Shown: positions 1 through 11,430 of the stretch, piece by piece | How positions within the stretch are numbered: the first letter of the stretch is position 1 | Layout: every line of letters starts with the position of its first letter | Made by a program: the position numbers and the translations under genes | The notes under the pieces: model-generated | Databases searched by the model: none | What the model was told of the DNA's origin: nothing | What the model saw: the letters and a program-made list of their open reading frames with translations, nothing else | Source: Streptomyces griseoloalbus | Lineage (GTDB): Bacteria > Actinomycetota > Actinomycetes > Streptomycetales > Streptomycetaceae | Assembly (NCBI GenBank): GCA_014650015.1 | Contig: BMUD01000023.1 | Span: 1 to 64,000 of the forward strand | Length of the DNA: 64,000 nucleotides | Reading direction: 5' to 3'

Positions 1-385
1 CCATCCGGTCGAGGACGGCGTGCACGGCCGGGACGACGTTCTCCCCGTCGACCTCGATCACCGCGTCCCGCGGAGCCCGCAGCGCGGTGTGCAACACAGC
101 CCGGTCCTCGGTCGTGTTGATCCGCTCCCCGCGGAACATGGCATCACGCAGGGCGAACACATCGGTGGCCGTGGCCAGTTCGGTCAGCAGGGCGAGGGTG
201 TCGTCGGTGACCAGGTGCTTGGAGTAGTCGATGCGCAGGTCGCCCACGTGTACGACGTACCGCTGCGCGCGGGACGGGTCGGCGGCGAACAGTTCGCGCA
301 GGTCCGGCTGCGGCAGCGCGTCCGTGCGGTGGTTCTCCAGGGCGGCCCACTCGGGGCGCCGGGTCGGCTCGGGGACGTCAGACAT
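1..385 (-). CDS. pgi: Glucose-6-phosphate isomerase, N-terminal part
   Basis: Glucose-6-phosphate isomerase interconverts glucose-6-P and fructose-6-P in the cytoplasm. Only the first 128 codons are inside the window; the rest lies to the left. The visible segment carries typical Pgi N-terminal sequence, including RIDYSKHLVTDDT, RDAMFRGERINTTED and AVLHTALR. The ATG at 385 overlaps the opcA stop by 8 bp (ATGTCTGA), so it is translationally coupled as the last visible gene of the tkt-tal-zwf-opcA-pgi operon. Placing pgi here returns pentose-pathway fructose-6-P to glucose-6-P, allowing oxidative-pathway cycling for NADPH. The family call is certain from motifs; completeness cannot be judged. 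Confidence 0.93.
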   Translation of the reverse strand, partial: MSDVPEPTRRPEWAALENHRTDALPQPDLRELFAADPSRAQRYVVHVGDLRIDYSKHLVTDDTLALLTELATATDVFALRDAMFRGERINTTEDRAVLHTALRAPRDAVIEVDGENVVPAVHAVLDRM

Positions 386-1313
386 GAGCGGGGATCTCCT
401 CGGTGGCCTCGCCGCGCAGGGCGATGGCGTACATCTCGTCCGCGTCGAGGCGCCTGAGCTCCTCGGCGATGAGTTCGGAAGTGGGACGGACCTTCAGCGC
501 CAGCCGCCGCGAGGGCTGGCCCGGCAGGGTCAGCGTGGCCAGCGGGCCCTCGGGCCGGTCGATGACGACCTCGCCGTCCGCGGTGCCCAGACGGACCGCC
601 GTGACGACCGGCCCGGCGGTCACCACCCGGTCGACGGTGACCCGCAGCCGTGCCTCCAGCCAGCGCGCGAGCAGTTCGGCGGCCGGGTTGTCGGCCTCGG
701 CCTCCACGGCCGCCGAGGTCACCGTCGCCCGCGCCTGGTCCAGCGCCGCCGCCAGCATGGAGCGCCACAGCGTCAGCCTGGTCCAGGCGAGGTCGGTGTC
801 GCCGGGTGCGTAGGCGCGCCTGTGGGCCTCCAGCATGTCCATGGGGTTCTCGACCGCGTACAGGTCGGTGATCCTGCGCTGGCCCAGCGCGCCCAGCGGG
901 TCCTTCGCCGGGTTCTCGGGCGCGTCCGCCGGCCACCACACCACCACCGGCGCGTCCGGCAGCAGCAGCGGCAGCACCACCGAGTCGGCGTGCTCGGACA
1001 CCTCGCCGTAGGTCCGCAGCACCACCGTCTCGCCGGTGCCCGCCTCCGAGCCGACCCGGACCTCGGCGTCCAGCCGGGAGTGGGTGCGCTCGCGCGGGGT
1101 GCGGGCGTGCCGCTTGATGACGACCAGGGTGCGCGAGGGATGCTCGTGCGAGGCCTCCTCGGCCGCCTTGATCGAGTCGTAGGCGTTCTCCTCGTCCGTG
1201 ACGATCACCATCGTCAGGACCATGCCCACGGCCGGTGTGCCGATGGCGCGGCGGCCCCGCACCAGCGCCTTGTTGACCTTGCTTGCCGTGGTGTCGGTCA
1301 GGTCGATCTTCAT
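378..1313 (-). CDS. opcA: Glucose-6-phosphate dehydrogenase assembly protein OpcA
   Basis: 311-residue OpcA, an accessory protein of actinobacteria and cyanobacteria needed for assembly or allosteric activation of glucose-6-P dehydrogenase. It has no catalytic motif. The start [17 protein letters not shown] and the internal VVWWPADAPENPAKDPLGAL block are typical of the family, and the length is normal (about 300-350). The ATG at 1313 overlaps the zwf stop at 1310 (ATGA), and its own stop overlaps pgi. Lying directly after zwf, it is expected to be co-made with its partner enzyme. Confidence 0.94.
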   Translation of the reverse strand: MKIDLTDTTASKVNKALVRGRRAIGTPAVGMVLTMVIVTDEENAYDSIKAAEEASHEHPSRTLVVIKRHARTPRERTHSRLDAEVRVGSEAGTGETVVLRTYGEVSEHADSVVLPLLLPDAPVVVWWPADAPENPAKDPLGALGQRRITDLYAVENPMDMLEAHRRAYAPGDTDLAWTRLTLWRSMLAAALDQARATVTSAAVEAEADNPAAELLARWLEARLRVTVDRVVTAGPVVTAVRLGTADGEVVIDRPEGPLATLTLPGQPSRRLALKVRPTSELIAEELRRLDADEMYAIALRGEATEEIPAHV

Positions 1314-3025
1314 GGCCTGCGCCAGCTCCGTCCGTCTTGTGCGAGCATCTCGTCGGCTTCCGCGGGTCCCCAGCTGCCCGAGGCGTACTGCGCCGGCCGG
1401 CCGTGAGACGCCCAGTGCTCCTCGATCGGGTCGAGGATCCTCCAGGACTCTTCCACTTCCTGGTGGCGGGGGAACAGATTGGCGTCCCCCAGCAGGACAT
1501 CCAGGATGAGTCGTTCGTACGCCTCCGGGCTGGACTCGGTGAACGACTCGCCGTAGGCGAAGTCCATCGTCACGTCCCGCAGCTCCATCGACGTCCCCGG
1601 CACCTTGGAGCCGAACCGGACCGTCATGCCCTCGTCCGGCTGGACCCGGATGACGATCGCGTTCTCGCCCAGTTCCTCGGTGGCGGTGGAGTCGAAGGGG
1701 GAGTGCGGCGCCCGCTGGAACACCACCGCGATCTCGGTGACCCGGCGGCCGAGCCGCTTGCCGGTGCGCAGATAGAAGGGGACGCCCGCCCACCGCCGGT
1801 TGTCCACTTCGAGCTTGATCGCGGCGTAGGTGTCCGTGGCGGAGGCCGGGTCGATGCCCTCCTCCTCCAGATAGCCGGGCACCTTCGCGCCGCCCTGCCA
1901 GGCGCCCTGGTACTGCCCGCGCACCGTGTGCCGGCCCAGGTCGTCCGGGAGCTGCACGGCCCGGAACACCTTCAGCTTCTCGGTCAGCAGCGAGGCCGCG
2001 TCGAAGGAGGCGGGCTCCTCCATGGCGGTGAGCGCCATCAGCTGCAGGAGGTGGTTCTGGATGACGTCGCGGGCGGCGCCGATGCCGTCGTAGTAGCCGG
2101 CCCGGCCGCCGATGCCGATGTCCTCGGCCATGGTGATCTGCACGTGGTCGACGAAGGACCGGTTCCAGATCGGCTCGAACATCTGGTTGGCGAAGCGCAG
2201 CGCCAGGATGTTCTGGACGGTCTCCTTGCCCAGGTAGTGGTCGATCCGGAAGACCTGCTCCGGGTCGAACACCTCGTGCACGATCGCGTTGAGTTCCCGG
2301 GCCGACCTCAGGTCGTGCCCGAACGGCTTCTCGATCACCGCGCGCCGCCAGGAGCCCTCGGGGGCGTCGGCCAGCCCGTGCTTCTTCAGCTGCTGGACCA
2401 CCTTCGGGAAGAACTTCGGTGGTACCGAGAGGTAGAAGGCGTAATTGCCGCTGGTGCCCCGGGAGGCGTCCAGCTCCTCGACGGCCGAGCGCAGGTGCTT
2501 GAACGCCGCGTCGTCGTCGAAGTCGCCCGGGACGAACCGCATGCCCTCGGCGAGCTGCTGCCAGACCTCCTCGCGGAACGGCGTGCGGGCGTGCTCCTCG
2601 ACCGCGTCGTGCACCACCTGCGCGAAGTCCTGGTCCTCCCAGTCCCGGCGGGCGAATCCGACCAGCGAGAAGCCGGGCGGCAGCAGGCCGCGGTTGGCGA
2701 GGTCGTACACGGCCGGCATCAGCTTCTTGCGGGACAGGTCGCCCGTCACCCCGAAGATGACCAGGCCGGAGGGGCCCGCGACCCGGGGCAGGCGGCGGTC
2801 CCGGGGGTCGCGCAGCGGGTTGGACCAGTCGGCCTCGGGCGCGGGGAGGGCCATCAGGGCCTCCGCCGGTTCCTCCGGCGCGGTCACCGGGGCGTCCGAA
2901 GCCGCCGCGGTCACCGGGGCGTCCGAAGCCGGTTCGGGCTTGTCGTGGGGGGCGTCCGCCGTCGGTTCGGGCGCCTCCGTCCCGTCGGGGGTGTCCGCCG
3001 TCGGGGGTGTCGTCTCGTCGGTCAT
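1310..3025 (-). CDS. zwf: Glucose-6-phosphate 1-dehydrogenase
   Basis: 571-residue glucose-6-phosphate dehydrogenase, the NADPH-producing entry step of the oxidative pentose phosphate pathway. The NADP-binding motif [10 protein letters not shown] is near residues 91-100, and the substrate-binding/catalytic RIDHYLGKE lies near residue 265. The enzyme is longer than the usual 490-515 residues because about 80 Pro/Ala/Glu-rich residues precede the conserved core, including a near-exact 9-residue repeat (SDAPVTAAA, then SDAPVTAPE). The ATG at 3025 overlaps the tal stop (ATGA), which favours it. An alternative ATG at 2854, behind GGAGG at good spacing, would give a standard 514-residue enzyme, so two starts may both be used. 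Confidence 0.94.
   Translation of the reverse strand: MTDETTPPTADTPDGTEAPEPTADAPHDKPEPASDAPVTAAASDAPVTAPEEPAEALMALPAPEADWSNPLRDPRDRRLPRVAGPSGLVIFGVTGDLSRKKLMPAVYDLANRGLLPPGFSLVGFARRDWEDQDFAQVVHDAVEEHARTPFREEVWQQLAEGMRFVPGDFDDDAAFKHLRSAVEELDASRGTSGNYAFYLSVPPKFFPKVVQQLKKHGLADAPEGSWRRAVIEKPFGHDLRSARELNAIVHEVFDPEQVFRIDHYLGKETVQNILALRFANQMFEPIWNRSFVDHVQITMAEDIGIGGRAGYYDGIGAARDVIQNHLLQLMALTAMEEPASFDAASLLTEKLKVFRAVQLPDDLGRHTVRGQYQGAWQGGAKVPGYLEEEGIDPASATDTYAAIKLEVDNRRWAGVPFYLRTGKRLGRRVTEIAVVFQRAPHSPFDSTATEELGENAIVIRVQPDEGMTVRFGSKVPGTSMELRDVTMDFAYGESFTESSPEAYERLILDVLLGDANLFPRHQEVEESWRILDPIEEHWASHGRPAQYASGSWGPAEADEMLAQDGRSWRRP
2880..2931. repeat. 25-bp direct repeat inside the zwf leader
   Basis: Two identical 25-bp copies (2880-2904 and 2907-2931, period 27 bp) lie in the codons for the N-terminal extension of Zwf. 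The period is a multiple of three, so the duplication keeps frame and adds nine residues. It looks like a recent in-frame slippage event in a low-complexity linker. Confidence 0.8.
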
Positions 3026-4170
3026 TCCGCGTCAGCTCCCTTGCTGTCGAGCGACTTCGTCACCGCGTCGAGCAGCTCCTGCCAGGCGTCCTCGAACTTC
3101 GCGACGCCCTCGTTCTCCAGCTGCCGCACCACCTCGTCGTACGAGATCCCGAGCCGCTCCACGGCGGCCAGGTCGGCCCGCGCCTGGGCGTAACCGCCGG
3201 TGACGGTGTCGCCCCGGACCACCCCGTGATCGGCGGTGGCCCTCAGCGTGGCCTCGGGCATCGTGTTGACGGTGCCGGGCGCGACCAGCTCCTCCACATA
3301 CAGGGTGTCCTTGTACGCCGGGTCCTTCACCCCCGTGGACGCCCACAGCGGGCGCTGCTTGTTGGCCCGGGAACCCCCGGCCGGCGCCGGCCGGCGCGCA
3401 CCCGCGAAGGCCTCCTCGTACGCCTCGTAGGCGAGCCGCGCGTTGGCGAGGGCCGCCCGGCCCTTCAGGGCGAGGGCCTCGCCCGTGCCCAGCACCGTCA
3501 GCCGCTTGTCGATCTCGCTGTCGACGCGGGAGACGAAGAAGGAGGCGACGGAGTGGATCGCGGCCAGGTCGAGCCCGGCGGCATGCGCCTGCTCCAGACC
3601 GGTGAGGTAGGCGTCCAAGACTTCGCGGTAGCGCTCCAGCGAGAAGATCAGCGTGACGTTGACGCTGATCCCGGCGCCGATCACCTCGGTGATCGCGGGG
3701 AGGCCGGCCGCGGTCGCCGGAATCTTGATCATCACGTTGGGCCGGTCCACCAGCCAGGCGAGCTGCCGGGCCTCGGCGACCGTGGCCGCCGTGTCGTGCG
3801 CCAGCCGCGGGTCGACCTCGATGGAGACCCGGCCGTCCCGGCCGCCGGTCGCCTCGTACACGGGCCGCAGGACGTCGGCGGCGGCCCGGACGTCGGCGGC
3901 GGTCATCATCCGCACGGCCTCGTCGGCGGTGACACCCCGCACGACCAGGTCGGCGAGCTGCTCCTCGTAGCCCGCTCCGGACCCGATGGCGGCCTGGAAG
4001 ATCGACGGATTGGTGGTGACACCGACCACGGTCCCGGCCTCGACGAGCGCGGCGAGACTGCCGGAGGTCAGGCGCTCCCGGGACAGGTCGTCCAGCCAGA
4101 CCGACACGCCCGCGTCGGACAGTCGCCTCAGTGCTCCCGCGCTCGCGGTTGCTTCGCTCACAGTGATCAT
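3022..4170 (-). CDS. tal: Transaldolase
   Basis: 382-residue transaldolase, transferring a dihydroxyacetone unit between sugar phosphates in the non-oxidative pentose pathway. The Schiff-base lysine is K149 in [12 protein letters not shown], and [12 protein letters not shown] near residue 51 is the family signature. I used the ATG at 4170. A GTG at 4161 (VSEATAS) is equally plausible because GAGAGAAG sits too close to the ATG but about 8 nt from the GTG. The gene begins 19 bp after tkt and ends in an ATGA overlap with zwf, so the operon is almost continuous. Confidence 0.94.
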   Translation of the reverse strand: MITVSEATASAGALRRLSDAGVSVWLDDLSRERLTSGSLAALVEAGTVVGVTTNPSIFQAAIGSGAGYEEQLADLVVRGVTADEAVRMMTAADVRAAADVLRPVYEATGGRDGRVSIEVDPRLAHDTAATVAEARQLAWLVDRPNVMIKIPATAAGLPAITEVIGAGISVNVTLIFSLERYREVLDAYLTGLEQAHAAGLDLAAIHSVASFFVSRVDSEIDKRLTVLGTGEALALKGRAALANARLAYEAYEEAFAGARRPAPAGGSRANKQRPLWASTGVKDPAYKDTLYVEELVAPGTVNTMPEATLRATADHGVVRGDTVTGGYAQARADLAAVERLGISYDEVVRQLENEGVAKFEDAWQELLDAVTKSLDSKGADAE

Positions 4171-4189
4171 CTTCTCTCTCGCGGTCGCG

Positions 4190-6265
<2,076 letters not shown>

Positions 6266-6318
6266 CTTCAAGAAACCCTCGATCCGAGCGGTGGAGCTGC
6301 CGTTACGCGTTCAAAAGT

Positions 6319-6333
6319 AAAAGTCTGACTTTT
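6319..6333. promoter_or_regulatory. Palindrome in the tkt-araC divergent promoter
   Basis: AAAAGTC-T-GACTTTT is a perfect 15-bp inverted repeat in an AT-rich island of otherwise GC-rich DNA, preceded by another AAAAGT (6313-6318). It lies 53 bp before the tkt start and about 80 bp before the divergent regulator. Its position suggests an operator, probably for the neighbouring AraC-family protein. The assignment is inferred. Confidence 0.55.
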
Positions 6334-6412
6334 TCGGGGGAAGGTCGCGGTGTGCCAGCCTGTGGTGAATGTGGGACACCGGGCGCACGATCGAGGTGTG
6401 CGCGGCAGACGG

Positions 6413-7345
6413 ATGACGGACATGGGAGACATGGCAGGAAGAGACCCGGCGGGCGGAGGGCGAAGCGGCGGCGGCGACGACGGTGACGGGATCAGAACCT
6501 TCCCCTTCCCGGTCGACCGGAGTGTCCTCGGTGTCGGCATGCAGATCGCCCCGATGGGCCCCGACCGCACCTGGCGCGCCGACGCGCCGCTGGACCGGGT
6601 GCACCGCATCGACTTCCACATCGTGATGCTGTTCGACGGCGGACCGGTCCGGCACATGGTCGACTTCACCGAGTACGAGGCCACGGCGGGCGACCTGCTG
6701 TGGATCCGCCCGGGGCAGGTCCACCGTTTCTCGCCCGGGAGCGAGTACCTCGGAACCGTCCTCGCCATGCAGCCCGGTTTCCTGCCCCGCGCCACCGTCG
6801 AGGCCACCGGCCTCTACCGCTACGACCGGCAGCCCCTGCTCCGCCCGGACCCGGCCCAGCTCACCGCGCTCAGGGCCGCCCTCGGCCAACTGCGCCGCGA
6901 GTACGAGGACACGGCCACCCTGCCGCTGAGCCTGCACACGGCCGTGCTGCGGCACTCCCTGACCGCGTTCCTGCTGCGCCTCGCCCATCTCGCGGCCAGC
7001 TCGGCCGAGGCGGCCCGGGAGCCCTCCGGCACCACCTTCACCCTGTTCCGGGACGCGGTGGAGCACGGCTTCGCCACCAACCACAGCGTCAGCGCCTATG
7101 CCGACGCGCTCGGTTACTCCCGGCGCACCCTGGTGCGCGCGGTGCGCGCCGCCACCGGCGAGACGCCCAAGGTCTTCATCGACAAGCGCGTGATCCTGGA
7201 GGCCAAGCGCCTCCTCGCGCACACCGATCTGCCGATCGGCCGGGTGGGGGCGGCCGTCGGGTTCCCGGACGCGGCGAACTTCTCCAAGTTCTTCCAGCAG
7301 CACACCGACACGACCCCCGCGGCGTTCCGCGCGGAGCTGCGGTGA
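6413..7345 (+). CDS. AraC-family transcriptional regulator
   Basis: About 310 residues: a low-complexity Gly-rich start, an N-terminal cupin-type effector domain (VHRIDFHIVMLFDGG to SPGSEYLGTVLAMQPGF), and a C-terminal AraC/XylS DNA-binding domain. The latter carries two helix-turn-helix units, SVSAYADALGYSRRTLVRAV and PIGRVGAAVGFPDAANFSKF. It is transcribed divergently from tkt, so it is the obvious candidate regulator of the pentose-phosphate operon; the ligand is unknown. The start is uncertain: ATGs at 6413, 6422 and 6431 are in frame and none has a clearly superior ribosome-binding site. Confidence 0.88.
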   Translation: MTDMGDMAGRDPAGGGRSGGGDDGDGIRTFPFPVDRSVLGVGMQIAPMGPDRTWRADAPLDRVHRIDFHIVMLFDGGPVRHMVDFTEYEATAGDLLWIRPGQVHRFSPGSEYLGTVLAMQPGFLPRATVEATGLYRYDRQPLLRPDPAQLTALRAALGQLRREYEDTATLPLSLHTAVLRHSLTAFLLRLAHLAASSAEAAREPSGTTFTLFRDAVEHGFATNHSVSAYADALGYSRRTLVRAVRAATGETPKVFIDKRVILEAKRLLAHTDLPIGRVGAAVGFPDAANFSKFFQQHTDTTPAAFRAELR

Positions 7346-7443
7346 CCGAGGTCGCGGGGCAGGTGCGGTGGTCGCGGGCGGCCCGTCCGGCCCACGGGCG
7401 CGGGCGGGACGGGAGGTGCGAACGGACGGGTCCGGACAGGCGA

Positions 7444-7473
7444 AAGGGGCCCCACGCGCGCGTGGGGCCCCTT
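7444..7473. terminator. Bidirectional terminator hairpin
   Basis: A perfect 30-bp palindrome with 15-bp arms (AAGGGGCCCCACGCG and its complement) lies between the convergent AraC-type regulator and the GH16 gene. The symmetric A/T ends let it act in both directions. Confidence 0.85.
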
Positions 7474-7507
7474 CTTCCCGGCCGATGAGGGCCGGTGTGG
7501 GGGGTGC

Positions 7508-8914
7508 TCAGTGGCCGAAGGTGAACCAGTTGACGTTCACGAAGTCCGACGGCTGGCCGCTGGTGAAGGTCAGATGGACGTCGTGCGTGCCGGTCACGTC
7601 GCCGATGTTCGCCGGGATCGTCCGCCAGGACTGCCAGCCGCCCGTGTTGCCCACCGCGAAACTGCCGATGGGCGCGTTGCTCCGGCTGTCCAGGCGTACC
7701 TCGACCAGCCCGCTGACGTTGGAGGCCGCACCGCTCGCCACCCGCGCGGAGAACTGACGGGCCGCGGTGGAGCCGAAGTTGACGCCCTTGAACTGCAGCC
7801 AGTCACCGTTGGCCAGCGCGCCCACGTTCTGGCCGCCGCCCGAGTCCGAGGTCGACTCGGTCATCACGCCGGACTGGGCGTCGAAGGACTCGGCCTGGAT
7901 GGCGCCGTACGCGTCGCGGTTGCCGGTCGGCGGGGGAGTGGTGCCACCGCCACCGGAGGACAGCACCTGCACGTAGTCGACGAGCATCGAGTGCCCGGGC
8001 TGGGTGCCCGCGTCCGGGCCGCCGCCGAAGGCGTCGGGGAAGCCGCCGCCCATCGCCACGTTGAGGATGATGAAGAAGCCGTGGTCCGTGGCGTTGCTCC
8101 AGGTCGTCGCGTCGACCTGGTTCTCCCGCACGGTGTGGAAGGTGTTGCCGTCGAGGGAGAAGCGGATCTCCTCCACGCTCGTCGAACGGTCCCACTCCAT
8201 GCGGTACGTGTGGAAACCGGCCTGACACGTCGTGCCCTGGCAGGTGGTCGAACCGCCGATGCCGCTGGTCTCGTTGCAGGGGCCGCCGGGCGAGGTGCCG
8301 CAGTGCATCGTGGCGAACACGGTGTTGTTGCCCTGCGTGTTCTCCATGATGTCCAGCTCGCCGACGGCGGGCCAGTTCCAGTAGTTGCCCCGGAAGGGGG
8401 CGCCCAGCATCCAGAACGCCGGCCAGTAGCCCTTGGCGGCGGCGCCGGTGACGTTCGGCACCTGGATACGGCTCTCCACGCGGAGCTTGCCGCCGGCCGG
8501 GGGCTGGAAGTCGGTGCGGTTGGTCTCGATGCGGCCGGACGTCCAGTTGCCGGAGGCGTCGCGCCGCGGGGTGATGCGGAGGTTGCCGTTCCCGTCGAGC
8601 GAGACGTTGTCCCGGTTGGACGTCATCGTCTCGATCTCGCCGGTGCCCCAGTTGGCGGGGCCGCCCGGGTAGCCCTTGCCGGTCGCGTACTGCCAGTTGG
8701 AGGTGTTGACACCGCTGCCCGCGGAGCCCACGAAGTCGTCGGCGAAGACCTGGGTCCAGCCCGACGGGGGAGGCGGCACGGAAGCGCTCGCGGAGGGGCT
8801 CGCCGCGGTGGCGGCGCCCGCGGCGAGGGCCAGCGTGCTGACGACGGCGAGGAGCGCCCGCCTCAGGGGACGGGGTCTGCGCGGAGTGCGGGGTGTGCCG
8901 GAGGTGTCGCTCAT
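7508..8914 (-). CDS. Secreted GH16 beta-glucanase with CBM6
   Basis: 468-residue extracellular endo-beta-glucanase (laminarinase/lichenase type, beta-1,3- or 1,3-1,4-linked glucan). The N terminus is a Sec signal peptide: Arg-rich, then RRALLAVVSTLALAAGAATA. The GH16 domain follows at about residues 50-325 with the catalytic ExDxxE motif in GELDIMEN. After a Gly/Thr/Pro linker (SGGGGTTPPPTG) comes a C-terminal CBM6-like module of about 125 residues that starts YGAIQAESFD. Upstream, TGAGAGCGCTCTCA resembles the binding site of sugar-responsive LacI regulators, so induction by a glucan oligomer is likely. Exact linkage specificity cannot be read from the sequence. Confidence 0.92.
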   Translation of the reverse strand: MSDTSGTPRTPRRPRPLRRALLAVVSTLALAAGAATAASPSASASVPPPPSGWTQVFADDFVGSAGSGVNTSNWQYATGKGYPGGPANWGTGEIETMTSNRDNVSLDGNGNLRITPRRDASGNWTSGRIETNRTDFQPPAGGKLRVESRIQVPNVTGAAAKGYWPAFWMLGAPFRGNYWNWPAVGELDIMENTQGNNTVFATMHCGTSPGGPCNETSGIGGSTTCQGTTCQAGFHTYRMEWDRSTSVEEIRFSLDGNTFHTVRENQVDATTWSNATDHGFFIILNVAMGGGFPDAFGGGPDAGTQPGHSMLVDYVQVLSSGGGGTTPPPTGNRDAYGAIQAESFDAQSGVMTESTSDSGGGQNVGALANGDWLQFKGVNFGSTAARQFSARVASGAASNVSGLVEVRLDSRSNAPIGSFAVGNTGGWQSWRTIPANIGDVTGTHDVHLTFTSGQPSDFVNVNWFTFGH

Positions 8915-8982
8915 GTGGGGAAGCCCTCTCGGGTACGGGTGGTCTGTTCGAAGAGGTGCCGTCGAGAGCCCGGAACATCGCC

Positions 8983-8996
8983 TGAGAGCGCTCTCA
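8983..8996. promoter_or_regulatory. LacI-type operator upstream of GH16 glucanase
   Basis: TGAGAGCGCTCTCA is a perfect 14-bp palindrome 69 bp before the glucanase ATG. It matches the form of the CebR box (TGGGAGCGCTCCCA) of Streptomyces cellobiose/beta-glucoside regulation, differing at one symmetric position. No LacI gene for a beta-glucan lies beside it, so the regulator is probably encoded elsewhere. Confidence 0.65.
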
Positions 8997-9127
8997 TATC
9001 GCCGCCAATGTGGTCTGTGGCCGTTGCGTCGTCAAGAGGTGTCACCGAGAAAGTCCTCTGGGGCGTGGAGGGTTCACCTCTCGAATGACGCGAATGGGTG
9101 CAAGCGCGCCAGGCCCGCACGACGGGC

Positions 9128-9156
9128 GCGGCGCCCGGGAGGATCCCGGACGCCGC
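9128..9156. terminator. Hairpin after the MMPL gene
   Basis: A 13-bp stem with one mismatch (arms 9128-9140 and 9144-9156, three-base loop) begins 36 bp beyond the mmpL stop. It separates the two leftward transcription units. Confidence 0.6.
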
Positions 9157-9192
9157 GTTTCCCGCTCCGTTCGACCATGCCGCGCGGGGCGC

Positions 9193-11331
9193 TCAGACCC
9201 CGGTCGGCACCCGTGGCCGGGGCTCTTTCGCCGGCTCCTCGTGGAGGCCGAAGCGGTCGTGCGCCCGGCGCAGGGGGGCCGGGGCCCACCAGGCCCGGCG
9301 GCCGAGCAGGGCCATGGTGGCCGGGACCAGGAGCATGCGCACGACGGTGGCGTCGATGAGCACGGCCAGGGTGAGGCCCAGGCCGATCTGCAGAATGGGT
9401 GAGAAGCCGCCCGTCATGAAGGCCGCGAAGACGACCGCCAGCAGCAGCGCCGCGCAGGTCACCACCCGGCCGGAGCGGCGCAGGCCGGTCACCACGGCCT
9501 CCCCTTCGTCGCCGGTCAGCCGCCGTGCCTCGCGCATCCGGGCCAGGATGAACAGCTCGTAGTCCATGGCGAGCCCGAACGCGATCGCGACGATCAGCGG
9601 TGGCGCGGTGAGACTGAGCGCGCCCAGACCCTCCGCACCCAGCAGCCCGGCCAGATGACCGTCCTGGAAGACCCACACCACCGCTCCGAGCGCGGCCGCC
9701 AGGCTGAGCAGGGTCGTCGCGATGGTCCGCAGCGGCAGCAGCACGGAACCGGTGAACGCGAACAGCAGCACGAAGATGCCGGCCAGGACGGTCACGGCCG
9801 CCCACGGCCCCCGCTCGGCGAGCATCTCGCGGAAGTCGACCAGCCGGGCCGCCGTGCCGGTGACCTCGACCGGTGCGTCGCCGCGCACCTCCCGCACCCG
9901 CTCGACCAGCTCGGTCGCCTCCGCGCCGTCGGCCTCGCCGGGCGGCCGGATCTCGATCACCGAGGTGCCGCCCGGCAGGTCACGTGTCTTCGTGCCCGGC
10001 GACAGGGCCCGGATCCGGTCGGCGGTCGCGGCATCGGCGCCGGGCCGGACCACCACGGTGATCGGCGAGACCCCGGTGCCCGGCGGGAAGTGGTCGCCGA
10101 CGGTGTCGTGCAGCTGCCGGGCCTCGGTGTCCGTGGGCAGTTGCCGGGCGTCCCCCACGGCGATGCTCATCCCGGACACGGGCAACGCCAGGACCAGCAG
10201 CGCCGGTACGACCACGGCCGGTACGGCGACCCTGCGCCGGGCCGCGAAGCGGGCGAGCCGGGCGAAGAACCGGCCCTCCTCGCCCTCCGGCCGCGTCTTC
10301 GCCGGGGCGATCCGCCCGCCGAACCGCACCAGCAGCGCGGGCAGCAGGGTGAGCGCGGCCAGCATGTCGATGACCACGACGGCGGCGACCGCGAGGCCCA
10401 TGCTGCGCAGGAACACGCTCGGGAAGACCAGCAGCCCGGTGAGGCTGACGGCCACCGTGAGCCCGGAGAACAGCACCGTCCGCCCGGCCGCCGCGACCGT
10501 GCGGTGCACCGCCTCCACGACGTCCTCGGTGTGCCGGCGCTCCTCCCGGAAACGCACCAGCATCAGCAGCGCGTAGTCCACGGCGAGCCCGAGCCCCAGC
10601 ATCGTCGTCACCTGGATCGCGTACACGGAGATGTCGGTGACCTCGCTGAAGCCGAACAGCGCCAGGAAGGCCCCCGCGATCCCGCTGACCGCGATCACCA
10701 GCGGCAGCAGGGCCGACCGCAGCCCGCCGAACACGACGAGCAGCAGTGCCAGCACCACCGGCAAGGAGATCAACTCCGCGTTCTTCACGTCCTCCTGGGC
10801 CCGCTCACCGAGCTGCCGTCCCAGCAGCGGACCTCCGCTCACATGGACGTCGGGGGCGTCGATCTCCCTGATCCGGTCGGCCGCCGCGTCGAGCGTCCGC
10901 TCCTCGGCATCGTCGTCCAGACCGCCTTCGAGGGTCACGGGGATGATCAACGCCTGCCCGTCCTCGGCGGTCAGACCGGGCGTGGCGTACGGGTCGGGCA
11001 CGGCGGCGACCCCGGCGACCCGGCGGACGTCGGCGACGGCCCGCCCGACGTCGGCGCGCAGCTCCGGGTCCGCGACGGCGGTGCCGGCCACCACGCCGGA
11101 GATCGACTCGCCCGCCGGGTCCACCCGGTCCAGGTACCGCGCGGCCGACTCCGATTCGGTTCCGGGGACTTCGGGCACGTTGTCGGAGAGCCGCGCGAAG
11201 ACGCCCGTCCCCAGCCCGAAGCCCAGCAGCAGAAAGAGCCCCCACAGGAGCATCACGGTCAAGGGGCGGCGGGTAGCCGCCCGGGCGAGTGCGAAGAGCA
11301 CGGTCCCTCCCGGCGAGTGATGGTTCGTCAT
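9193..11331 (-). CDS. MMPL-family RND exporter
   Basis: About 712 residues of an MmpL-type RND transporter, an inner-membrane proton-driven pump usually for lipids or hydrophobic compounds. It has two repeats, each with a first transmembrane helix, a large extracytoplasmic loop and a five-helix bundle. The proton-relay Asp-Tyr pair appears in each half (GLGLAVDYALLML and AFGLAMDYELFIL). I used the ATG at 11331 (MTNHHSPGG) because the hydrophobic start follows at once; an upstream GTG at 11427 would add 32 Arg-rich residues. It lies 99 bp downstream of a response regulator, so the two-component system probably controls it. Substrate unknown. Confidence 0.9.
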   Translation of the reverse strand: MTNHHSPGGTVLFALARAATRRPLTVMLLWGLFLLLGFGLGTGVFARLSDNVPEVPGTESESAARYLDRVDPAGESISGVVAGTAVADPELRADVGRAVADVRRVAGVAAVPDPYATPGLTAEDGQALIIPVTLEGGLDDDAEERTLDAAADRIREIDAPDVHVSGGPLLGRQLGERAQEDVKNAELISLPVVLALLLVVFGGLRSALLPLVIAVSGIAGAFLALFGFSEVTDISVYAIQVTTMLGLGLAVDYALLMLVRFREERRHTEDVVEAVHRTVAAAGRTVLFSGLTVAVSLTGLLVFPSVFLRSMGLAVAAVVVIDMLAALTLLPALLVRFGGRIAPAKTRPEGEEGRFFARLARFAARRRVAVPAVVVPALLVLALPVSGMSIAVGDARQLPTDTEARQLHDTVGDHFPPGTGVSPITVVVRPGADAATADRIRALSPGTKTRDLPGGTSVIEIRPPGEADGAEATELVERVREVRGDAPVEVTGTAARLVDFREMLAERGPWAAVTVLAGIFVLLFAFTGSVLLPLRTIATTLLSLAAALGAVVWVFQDGHLAGLLGAEGLGALSLTAPPLIVAIAFGLAMDYELFILARMREARRLTGDEGEAVVTGLRRSGRVVTCAALLLAVVFAAFMTGGFSPILQIGLGLTLAVLIDATVVRMLLVPATMALLGRRAWWAPAPLRRAHDRFGLHEEPAKEPRPRVPTGV

Positions 11332-11430
11332 CGCCCCCAGACTCGTGCCGCGGGGCGGGTCACCGGATCGCCGGAGCGAGGGGTTCGCGGCCCTCGCCCG
11401 TACGGGGGAGACGGCCCCCTCCCTCACCCC

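Noticed and set aside
1283-3193. Long plus-strand ORF (636 codons) antisense to zwf/opcA
   Set aside because: Typical high-GC shadow; His/Arg/Gly-rich translation with no domain, while the opposite strand encodes clear Zwf and OpcA.
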